In this document: piece after piece, positions 56,637-64,000 of the stretch | Numbering within the stretch: position 1 is the first letter of the stretch | How the letters are laid out: each line of letters opens with the position of its first letter | Assembly (NCBI GenBank): GCA_905147135.1 | Contig: LR990053.1 | Span: forward strand, 1,252,501-1,316,500 | Reading direction: 5' to 3' | DNA from: Blastobasis lacticolella | Lineage: Eukaryota; Arthropoda; Insecta; Lepidoptera; Blastobasidae | Length of the DNA stretch: 64,000 bases | Made by a program: the position numbers and the translations under genes | The notes under the pieces: generated by a model | What the model was told of the DNA's origin: nothing | Database searches by the model: none | What the model saw: only the letters and a program-made list of their open reading frames with translations

Positions 56637-56773
56637 TTAGAATCTCAAATCGTCAGGTTTTCTCAGGAAATAAGCAACTTTATCTAAGGGGACTTTGTAC
56701 TCGTGCATCCATCTATTGCCTTTACGCAGTGAGCCATCGATGCCATCTTGCCACAGACCGGCCGGTAGGTAAA
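56637..56773 (-). CDS. MYORG-like gene, last coding exon
   Basis: Acceptor TTTTCAG ends at 56774. Reads VYLPAGLWQDGIDGSLRKGN, RWMHEYKVPLDKVAYFLRKP and DDLRF, then TAA at 56639-56637. 'vYLPaGlW.dg' is the usual C-terminal GH31 signature. No AATAAA was seen close downstream; an ATTAAA hexamer on the - strand at 56264-56259 is the nearest candidate poly(A) signal I noticed, and AATAAA occurs farther away at 55787-55782 and 55632-55627. Confidence 0.9.
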
Positions 56774-59700
56774 CTGAAAAATGAAAACAAGATAATGGTG
56801 ACCTTCCTGGAAATAGTATTATCGAAAACAAAGTTAAGGAAATTTATCATCATAAAAACAAAAAAGATAAAGAAATGTTTTAAATAAATATAAATATAAA
56901 TAAATATTCGTGGACAAATTCACACAGCGCCCTCTAGCCCCAAACTAAGCAAATCTTGTACTATGGGTGCTAGATAACTGATATACTACTTAAATACTTT
57001 TAAATACATACTTATTATACATAGAACACCCAGACCCGTAACAGAAATTAAAATTCATCATTTTAATTTCTGCCCGGCCGGAAGTCGAAACCGGGACCTC
57101 TTGAGTGGCAGACCGGCATGTTGACCTTTGAACCACTCAGGTCGTCTTAAGTCATAATCACGGTTTCGATTTTTCAATAGCATATAGTCGTTTATAACCG
57201 TGTCGTACTTACAAAGAGATGATAAAAAAATTTTTACCAATTCGCCATTCCTTTATTTAGCCCAAATTTAAAAAACTAGGTGCTACCACTATTTAATAGA
57301 ATAACACAAATATGCGTACCTTCTCTTTTGGTTTGCCCAGGGTTCAATACTGGAGCCACCACAATTTCATCGCCTATAGCAAACTCATCTTGTACGAGTA
57401 AGGCTGCATCGCTCGCAGCTACTAGCCAAAGCGGGCGAATGAGGGGCATGCCCTCCTCCAGAGCCTCACGCTTGTATTTTATTAGGAGGGGGGCAACCTG
57501 CATTAGAGGGTAAAACTGTATTCTGTATGTCTGTACTTGTTAGTAGTTCGATATAAGTTAATGAATATGTTATTTCGTGAAATGTAGAATTAAGTTAAAT
57601 TGAAAGTTTCAGTAAATATAATGTCATAGTCCAAAGAAAACATTGTGGGTGGGAGTGCATTCCATATTCGAATCATATGTGTCGTATGTGTTATAGGGGG
57701 TCTGTTTTTAATCAGAAATGGTCAACCAACTCCCATAGATCAATAGACCTCGTCTAATCTAAAATGACGCGCCCCACTATCGCATTAACGCACACAAGCA
57801 AGATTAAAATATGGACGCAATACATATACAAATGCCGTTGTAATTGGTCATTCAGTTGCCGGTGAAATTCAAACGTAGGAGCACGCGTCGTTCATTGAAC
57901 ACTCATTTAACACAGATGAAGTGTCGTTATAAATATTTGCACTCACACATCGAAATCAACTAACTAAGTAGTGGGGCGCGTCAATTTAAACTAGACGAGC
58001 TCTACCACAAGTGAGCTTCGAATGATATGCAACTCACATAGGTACAGGAAAAGAGCATAAGGGATTACCACTTCTAGAAATATTCCTTTGTGGCTACAGC
58101 AACATTCATGGAGGTTGGTGCATCTTTAGCCAAAATCTGTTTGCTAAAAGAAGGGAGAATTAGCTGTCCCTTATGTCCAAAGGACTTGTCCTTTACCCCC
58201 AGGGTATATTTTATGTAATAAATGAAAGTTTAATTCATGAATGCTATTAAAACCGTTAATCAACTGCACAATAGTGCAAAGGAATATGATTCTTAAGGTG
58301 GTCATTTACTTATGCTCTTGCATTGCAAATGCACCACTACAATTGAATATTTTGCATGTTTATGTAGAATTTGCATTCACACTAACTTAACAATGCACAA
58401 GCCATGTTACATTGCATACTATTACAGCTTAAGTGATTTTATCAGTAAAATCAGAAATGAAATCGGCTTTGGGATCAGACTTGTACATGATCCAGGATTT
58501 GGCAAATCAGATAATTATAATAGAGCAACTCCATCTGAATTACATGACCATGTTAGCAGGGAAACATTACCAGATTGGATTGTTTACACATTAATTCGCC
58601 TAAATGTGCAGGTTTCCTCATAATGTTTTCCTTCACCGTAAGAGCATCGGTTAGTAAGGATCGAACCCACAATCCACACCCACAATTACAACACTGAAAA
58701 TTTTAAGAAAATATGGCGGATATATTATGAAGTAAGCCATAGAACATGAAACTTACGGTTTTCTGTCGAAACTGAGTCAGATTCTTCGCCATATCCAACA
58801 CTTTTTCATCATATTCGCCTGGAAAGTGTTTGAACTTCATAACTGGCAAGAACGTTGCCATTTGCAGCCATCTCACGTACAACTCTCTACTGGGCAAGTC
58901 GGTATTGATTTCTTCGGTAGAGTTCAGCTCATATGACGTGAAATTATAGTCGTAGTATGTATAATTGTACTCGGGCCAGTAAATATCGCCTCCAACTGCT
59001 CCAGGCATAATAAACGGATATCCATTCACGCCATAAGTGAGAATAGTTGGTATGACACGTTTCAATGCCTCCCATGTCGATTCAAACGGTGGCAAAGAAA
59101 CAAATATCGGCGGGCGCGGAAGAGATATAGCAGATGACACCCCAATAACATTGAGAGTGTTTTCAAACGTTTTCGTGAAGAAGTTCTTGTATTGGTCAGG
59201 ATTCACCAATAGCTTTTCACATCGATAATAGTGTGGCATATCGTACGCGGTGCCTAAATCAAAATAGAAGGCATCGATATTGTAATCATCAATGACCGAT
59301 TGAAGTTTGTCCAAAAACCAAGGAACGGATCTGTTGTTTGTTACATCTATTACCCCGGAACTAGCTAAAGACTTAAATCTGGCAAGAGCTGGTATTCTTC
59401 TATCGCTATTTCTTTCGCTTATAAGTAGTCTTCTCTGAACACATTCAGCGAAATTCGTACTTTGAGTGCTGATGAAAGGTTGAACAGTCAATGCTACTTT
59501 GAAACCTCTTCTGTGTAATTTGTTTATAGTTTCCTTTAATGTTGCGAATCGAGATTGGTCGACTGTGAGGTCGCCGATTTCGTTTTGCCAAAATTCGTTC
59601 AGTAACACATGGCCTGGTTTAAATCCGTGATTGGTAACATCCTCTGTGTAATTGGCGATAGTCTCTGCTTGCAGTTCATGTTTGAATCGAGGTGCTAGGT

Positions 59701-62619
59701 GCCAGACTGGTTCCGTTAGGAGCGACTCCAGAGTTTTCATGTCAGCCGGTTTTAGACCATCCCACAGCGGGGCTTGTCTGTGACTATGTATAGACGAATG
59801 TAGTGCTCTCATATCTACTGATGTGCAAATATTGTATTTCATTTCTGCGAAATCTGTAAGCTTATTAGCGTAGGCAAATTCGTCGTATTCGGCTTTAATA
59901 CATATTGCTTTACCGTCTTCGTTGACGCTGACATGTAGCGGTGTCTCTTCGTCAATTATGACCGCGGCGCCTTTAGAATTGATTAAGTACCTTGTAAGTA
60001 CATTACTCCATTGGGATCTCTGTGTGTCGCCAGTAATAAACGGTGTGTAATCAATGTATCCAGTGTCCAACGGCCACGTTAGGTTGTAGGATTGCCCAAG
60101 ACCATACCAATGGACCTTTGTGTCGTGCCAGTCGAAGCAGTCCTTTGGGCTTATATCTGAAAATGTAGAAAAAAATAACTGTGAAAATAGGAATTAATGA
60201 ATTGACCATGGTCTTACGCTGGGGCAATCTCATGATGCGATTGGCACCCCGTGATAGTATATTTTATTTATCGATATTATTAAAAAATAATCATATCTTT
60301 GTTGATTTATCTGGAATCTCAAGATTTTTTTAAACGACTTCAAATACAAGAGAAGGAGGTTCTATGTTTGACTCTATTATGCTGGTGGGCCATTTTATGT
60401 ATGTCTACCGATTTATGCCAATTGTGGCCCGATTTTGAAAAATCTCATTTAGTTAAAAGGGTATACTTCTGAGGTGGTCCCATTTTCATCCGATGATGAT
60501 TTCCATCTGATGATGGAAACTCTGAGTAATTGAGGGCAACCCTCGGAAATTGTAGGCATATATGGTGTGTTTGTAAGGTTGTCATAGTGTTCGCGTCAGG
60601 GTGTCATCTGATGCTGCTGTTCTGATGATGAAGCAAAAGGACTCTCTAACGATTAGGAGTTGCAGTATAGAAGGGGATTGATAATCTTCAATATTGATTT
60701 ATTATAGATGTTCGGAATATTAATTGTATCATATAGTGTATAAACATCTATTCCTTCGAAGAAACGTTAAGGAATCTAATGTCAAGGTAGATCGTGTGCC
60801 AATTCGACTAATAGCGAATTGTAGGCAATTGTAGGTGACAGAGGTTTTAAACACCGATGCAACACTAAGTACTAAGATTACAGGAATGTCCTTAAGGCCG
60901 TAAAGGGTCCTATTAAGTCCGCTGCTCTTCGCCACAGTTAGACTGATCAAATGCAGGTAGCCAGAAAGATCCTCACCTTGTCTTAAAGACTTCCAGTGCA
61001 TGGAGTAGCAGGTGGTGTTATCCCCACTGGGATCCTGCGGTAGGACCTTCAGGTAGTATCGCAATTGCCCAACGTACTCCAGGCACTTTGAGCCATCTGA
61101 ATGCTGATGTTCTGGCAGGCAGGGAAAGGCTTTAGCTTTGCTTTTGAGGTTTACAGCTGTGGATGAAGAACAATAAAAATAATTATTAATAGCGTTGGTG
61201 GCTTAGTGGCTAGCTGGTTCGATTCTTAATTAGAGAGGTACAGAGTTAGATCCCCAGTGCCGCAATGTAGCAATGACTTTTTCTGAGTAATGTAGGTACA
61301 TTAGTTGAACACTAACCGATATTCTTGCGGTGGGAGGAAACATCGTGATGAAACCTGCACATTCTGCGACTGTATTTGATAACGTGATCCAATCCGGCCA
61401 GATTTCTTTGTTAACAGGTGCACGGAGGTCAGATGGCAGTCGGTCCAATGTAATAAACTGATCTTCAAAATCCTGGATTATGTTCACGGCGGACCCGGAT
61501 GATTGAAGTACTACTCACCAAGACTAGCCCTCAAGATCTCAACGTCTTCCCTATTGTAGATCCTGATTTGTCTATGTGGCTCGTTGAACTGGACGTTGGT
61601 AAAATACGCCTTGGTCAGCGCCTGCGCATGGTACAGTTCGTATGCAAACCCTATGAATAGGGCGAGCGCCACAAACATCAGTATCACAAATGCATAAAGC
61701 TTGTAGTTGATCGGTTTCTTGCGGATCTTCTGGGGTATGCTCTGAAACAAGGTGAAAGAAGCTGTTGAATTTATTTATACTCTATATTGTGTAACTGTGA
61801 TTGTAATCGAGTTTAAATTCTTTTTACTTTATAAATGCACACGGGGAGGAGGAGGGAGGCAAACGAGCAATCGAGTCACCTGATGGTAAGTGACCATCGC
61901 CACCCACGGAGATCCGCATCAAGGGATCAAGCTGTGTTGCCGGTCTTTGAGATAAGTGTAGGCTTGTTTCTAGAAGGCCTTGTACTGGCATTGCATTGCA
62001 TTACATAATTTTTCGAAGTTCCGTACATCGAGGTGATGAACATTCTCATCTTCGTAATTCGTAGGTTTCTGAACACAGTCCATCGCTATTTTGAACTTCG
62101 AGATTGTATGAGTATAATACTGAGTCTCAAACTTTTTTTTTTTTTTTATGTCATACGGTAGGCAAACATGCAAGCGGGCCACCTGATGGAAAGTGGTCAA
62201 TACTGCCTATAGACATTAGCAACACCAAAAGTATCGAAACTTCAGAATAACCCACCCACATGGGTTTCATGATGTAAGTACATTAAAACTGTAAGATCTT
62301 TTGTAACCTCATGAATGCAATAAATACATTGATTGATTGATTGATTGAATAACGGTGTTTAGAAAGTTATAATTACAAATAACTTAATTGAGAAAGTTCA
62401 TCACATCAATGTTCCGTACAGGATCCAAGTCAAGCAGTGAACTATTCTTCATTTATTATAGTTAGTTCCCAGGGTACCTGCAACTTTTCCCTGAGCAAGC
62501 TGGCGAGCGAGTTGACGGACGTGACCGAGTTGCTGGGCGAGTAGTCGTCCTCGTCCATGCTGAACTCGGAGCGCGCCAGCCGGCGGGGGCCCTTGCGCCG
62601 GGGGGAGCGGAGGGGGACT
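56637..62619 (-). CDS. MYORG-like glycoside hydrolase family 31, type II membrane protein, 5'-partial
   Basis: Six exons in transcript order: 62619-62478, 61741-61519, 61156-60977, 60156-58757, 57497-57320, 56773-56637. Phases join throughout, giving 752 complete codons and a TAA stop (56639-56637). Numbering from the first complete codon: an Arg-rich, Ser-rich cytosolic tail; one membrane segment (about residues 63-81, YAFVILMFVALALFIGFAY) acting as signal anchor; then a luminal or extracellular GH31 domain, with CFDWHDTKVHWYGLGQSYN early, YFDLG around residue 481 (expected nucleophile Asp), GVNGYPFIMPGAVGGD, and a beta-rich end EVYLPAGLWQDGIDGSLRKG. The family (human MYORG/KIAA1161) contains alpha-galactosidase-like enzymes of the ER/Golgi. 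Several expected active-site residues differ here (see findings), so activity is uncertain. The gene is convergent with futsch. The 5' exon(s) lie above 62619, perhaps beyond the window. Confidence 0.88.
56774..57319. other. Glycosidase intron, 546 bp
   Basis: Mostly occupied by a SINE C copy (56885-57150). Nothing else recognised. Confidence 0.8.
56885..57150 (-). mobile_element. tRNA-derived SINE (family C), reverse orientation
   Basis: On the - strand: ACCTGAGTGGTTCAAAGGTC (A-box region), ATGCCGGTCTGCCACTCAAG, GTCCCGGTTTCGACTTCC (B-box region), CCGGGCAGAAATTAAAATG and a body shared with 55365-55560, ending in AATATTTATTTATATTT. It lies inside the glycosidase gene in the same orientation. 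Confidence 0.65.
57320..57497 (-). CDS. MYORG-like gene, penultimate exon
   Basis: Acceptor CTCTAATGCAG ends at 57498; donor GTACGC follows 57320. Reads VAPLLIKYKREALEEGMPLI, RPLWLVAASDAALLVQDEFA and IGDEIVVAPVLNPGQTKRE, the conserved end of the GH31 barrel and start of the C-terminal beta domain ('eFaiGdeivVAPVl' is a GH31 hallmark). Leaves one base, completed to Val by the last exon. Confidence 0.9.
57744..58004. mobile_element. Fold-back MITE, 261 bp with ~37-bp inverted ends
   Basis: Left end TAGACCTCGTCTAATCTAAA and on to TGACGCGCCCCACTA match the reverse complement of the right end (TAGTGGGGCGCGTCA...CTAGACGAGCTCTA) with about four mismatches. The inside has no coding potential. Confidence 0.85.
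58465..58670 (-). mobile_element. tRNA-derived SINE (family A), reverse orientation, head truncated
   Basis: Contains CATGATCCAGGATTTGGC, AATCAGATAATTATAATAGA and CACCGTAAGAGCATCGGTTA, then GGATCGAACCCAC as B-box remnant. The same order is seen at 1545-1780. Confidence 0.7.
58757..60156 (-). CDS. MYORG-like gene, main catalytic-domain exon
   Basis: Acceptor CTACATTTTCAG ends at 60157; donor GTAAGT follows 58757. The 1,400 nt encode residues 182-648 of the visible protein: DCFDWHDTKVHWYGLG, then PVWHLAPRFKHELQAETIAN, the beta/alpha barrel with VLLNEFWQNEIGDLTVDQSR, FKVALTVQPFIST, DAFYFDLGTAYDMPHYYRC, PPFESTWEALKRVIPTILTY and GVNGYPFIMPGAVGGDIYWP. The order of motifs matches GH31. Asp in YFDLG (codon 59260-59258, residue 481) is the expected nucleophile. 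No frameshift or stop is seen, so the gene looks functional as a coding sequence even if catalysis is lost. Confidence 0.9.
60157..60976. other. Glycosidase intron, 820 bp
   Basis: Contains a dispersed repeat at about 60330-60450 (ACGACTTCAAATACAAGAGA, GGAGGTTCTATGTTTGACTC, TATGTATGTCTACCGATTT), a type I know as frequent in Lepidoptera. Otherwise unremarkable. Confidence 0.65.
60977..61156 (-). CDS. MYORG-like gene, exon 3 of those visible
   Basis: Acceptor TTCATCCACAG ends at 61157; donor GTGAGG follows 60977. CT completes the split Ala codon. Reads VNLKSKAKAFPCLPEHQHSD, then YVGQLRYYLKVLPQDPSGDN and ends MHWKSLRQ, with a last G that joins AT of the next exon to give Asp. The CLPEH...CLEY pair of Cys is compatible with a luminal disulfide. 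This is the N-terminal beta-sandwich part of the GH31 protein. Confidence 0.85.
61157..61518. other. Glycosidase intron, 362 bp, nearly all SINE
   Basis: The intron is about 85% occupied by a SINE A copy (61185-61490), leaving short unique flanks next to each splice site. Confidence 0.8.
61185..61490 (+). mobile_element. tRNA-derived SINE (family A), most complete copy
   Basis: Head AGCGTTGGTGGCTTAGTGGC, B-box region CAGAGTTAGATCCCC, body GTACATTAGTTGAACACTAA, GGGAGGAAACATCGTGATGA, CCTGCACATTCTGCGAC, and a 3' part AAAATCCTGGATTATGTTCA. It is antisense to the glycosidase transcript. Confidence 0.75.
61519..61741 (-). CDS. MYORG-like gene, signal-anchor exon
   Basis: Acceptor TTGTTTCAG ends at 61742; donor GTGAGT follows 61519. 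Enters in phase 0 (AGC ATA CCC) and leaves one base. Encodes SIPQKIRKKPINYKLYAFVI, the rest of a roughly 19-residue hydrophobic membrane segment, and a juxtamembrane luminal stem ending VEILRASL. The basic cluster KIRKK before the segment predicts an N-terminus-in, C-terminus-out orientation. Confidence 0.85.
61742..62477. other. Glycosidase intron, 736 bp
   Basis: Holds two diverged copies of the 'CACCTGATGGTAAGTG' dispersed repeat (61850-61980 and 62145-62230) and a retroposon-like end with (ATTG)n at 62329-62349. No exon was seen. Confidence 0.7.
62478..62619 (-). CDS. MYORG-like gene, exon with cytosolic tail
   Basis: Acceptor CTCTTCCAG precedes 62619; donor CAG|GTACCC follows 62478 (GT present, otherwise not consensus). 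The exon begins with the last base of a split codon, then reads VPLRSPRRKGPRRLARSEFS, MDEDDYSPSNSVTSVNSLAS and LLREKLQ. The Met at residue 21 could serve as a start, but the open phase at the acceptor shows that an upstream exon is spliced on. It is much more GC-rich than its surroundings. Basic and Ser/acidic content fits the cytosolic side of a type II protein. Confidence 0.75.
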
Positions 62620-64000
62620 CTGGAAGAGGAAGTAAGTAAGTAAAAACTCTTTATTGCACATACAAAAGCTTTTTTTATTATTATTATTTGACTAGCCAGG
62701 CCTTTGACCGCCACCTCACCTGTAGGCCTAGCACAAGTTGCTCTCGCGCGCGATAAGCGAGAAAAAGCGCGACATAGTTATTGCTATCTCTTTCGTCATA
62801 GTATTGAGAGAAAGAGACAAACGCTCTCTCGCGGTTTTTGCGAAAGCTTTGTTGCGGTTCTAGGGCCACTGGTGGTAAGTGAAAATATACATAACAGAAA
62901 AATAGACAATTTATATGCGCGCAAACAACATTTGGGAAGGGGTAAGTTAAGCAAATAAGGGGAAAAACTAAAATATGTGCTTAGGCACGTCATCATAAAT
63001 AAATATATTAAGAGAATACTGAGGAGGTGTGTATGCGTCAGCGTCAGTGACTACAGAACCAACTATGCCTCTGCTCTATTCCGGACGTAGAGTGCACCTA
63101 TTGACGGAAGCGACACCTGGCTGCGATTTATCGAATCACACTGCGTCTTTTCAGCCCAAGGTCTAACCCCCCAGAGGCGGGTCCTCTTTGGACCCGCTCT
63201 CGTGCGCGAGAGCACAAACGGGACATTAATAAATAAATAATCATTTGTTTCAGAATTTACAATTCCATATCTTTTTAGGTACGTGTGTAAGTAGTAGTGT
63301 CAAGATTTTTTTTAGTAGGTAATGTTCTAGAGAAGCCCAAATGTGTACCAGTCAATTTATCAATGAGCTTATGTCACGTGGCGTACATGCCATCCCATAG
63401 TGTACCTATACTGTGATAGTAGTAAAATATAGTAAACACTTATCAAAACACATCAAGTAAAGAAAAAATAAGCAAGCAATAACAATTAAAAAATCAGTGT
63501 CGTTGCCCGCAACCGCAAACCACTAGCATTAACATAGTTTCCAGTGTAACTAGACCCGTATCAGCATATGCTGTGCCCACTTCACGCGTGCTATCTAGCG
63601 CTGGTGTACCATGGATCCAAAGTTCATATTGTTTGTTTTCCCTATTTGGAGCTTTTATCCACGTTTTCGACCACGTTGAATAATTAATCGATATACATTT
63701 ATGTTGTTTGTGTATGGAAAGAAGAAGTATGTAAGAAGTATGTATAAGAAGCGTTCGATTTATATCGCCGAGTCGAATGCGAAGGCTTAAGACGTCAGGA
63801 TGCTGAAGGCCGAGCGAAGTTGTATTAAGCTAATTTAATTATTACTGTTAAGATTATTGATTGATGTATTGCGTTGATAATTTTATTTATTGTTTTTAAT
63901 TGATTGTGCTAACTATGGAATTTAATTTTCTGAAATAAAAATATTCTATTCTATTCTATTCTATAGGAAAAGTAGGAAAGTGGACCCTGGCTTAGGTCGA
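62620..64000. other. Upstream intron or flank of the glycosidase gene
   Basis: No further exon could be supported. The stretch has a GC-rich partly inverted segment at about 62717-62880 related to the MITE at 2765-2922, an unassigned repeat-like segment at 63000-63240, and a retroposon-like 3' end with a (TTCTA)n tail at about 63780-63965. Confidence 0.5.

Larger units (their letters stand above)
57498..58756. other. Glycosidase intron, 1.26 kb
   Basis: Contains a fold-back MITE (57744-58004) and a SINE A copy (58465-58670). The 103-aa open frame at 58312-58623 runs through the SINE and is not a gene. Confidence 0.8.

Noticed and set aside
58312..58623. 103-codon open frame inside the glycosidase intron
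   Set aside because: Its 3' half is SINE A sequence in reverse orientation; no protein similarity.
62442..62714. Extended reading of the glycosidase tail exon upstream of 62619
   Set aside because: A clear acceptor (CTCTTCCAG) lies at 62620, and the frame above it runs into simple (GTAA)n-like and AT-rich intronic sequence.

Overview
The window reads as a piece of an insect nuclear genome, most likely a moth or butterfly (Lepidoptera). It is AT-rich, has spliceosomal introns with GT..AG ends, and carries dispersed repeats I associate with Lepidoptera: tRNA-derived SINEs, Lep1-like Helitron remnants, fragments of RTE/jockey-type non-LTR retrotransposons with (GAT)n or (GATA)n tails, and fold-back MITEs. 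Species cannot be told from the sequence alone.

Two protein genes lie tail to tail. On the + strand (3219-48938) is the 3' part of futsch, the insect MAP1-family microtubule-associated protein. Six coding exons are visible: four short exons and the start of the fifth encode the conserved MAP1 N-terminal domain, one enormous exon (21167-48016, 26,850 nt, 8,950 codons) encodes the rest of that domain, the repetitive middle and most of the C-terminal light-chain domain, and a short last exon ends in the stop at 48936-48938. All phases join, giving 9,253 residues in this window; the first exon(s) and the start codon lie upstream of base 1. On the - strand (62619-56637) is the 3' part of a type II membrane glycoside hydrolase family 31 gene of the MYORG-like group: six exons, 752 complete codons plus stop, with its 5' end beyond 62619, probably outside the window.

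Layout: 1-3218 upstream futsch intron with a SINE and a MITE; 3219-21166 short futsch exons separated by introns of 7.1, 6.1, 2.7 and 1.3 kb loaded with transposon debris; 21167-48016 the giant exon; 48017-48768 the last futsch intron, holding a fold-back element; 48939-56636 the futsch 3' UTR and intergenic DNA with MITEs and a SINE; 56637-62619 the glycosidase; 62620-64000 its upstream intron or flank.

The striking object is the giant exon. Its core (about 29011-40963) is a tandem array with a 57-bp, 19-residue unit (typical form DLKEPSPTADKEKTPSPVH), about 210 unit lengths long, with higher-order duplications of 570 bp and 384 bp. It is flanked by decayed versions of the unit upstream and, after about 2.3 kb of unique sequence, by a second and different array (43300-46790) of at least eleven 'PDG' repeats, including a duplicated three-repeat block. 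The first array is dense in Ser/Thr-Pro sites and alternating charge, like neurofilament KSP tails, which suggests a phosphorylation-tuned spacer projecting from microtubules. The glycosidase shows substitutions at several positions I recall as conserved in the active site of its family, so it may be a diverged or non-catalytic member.
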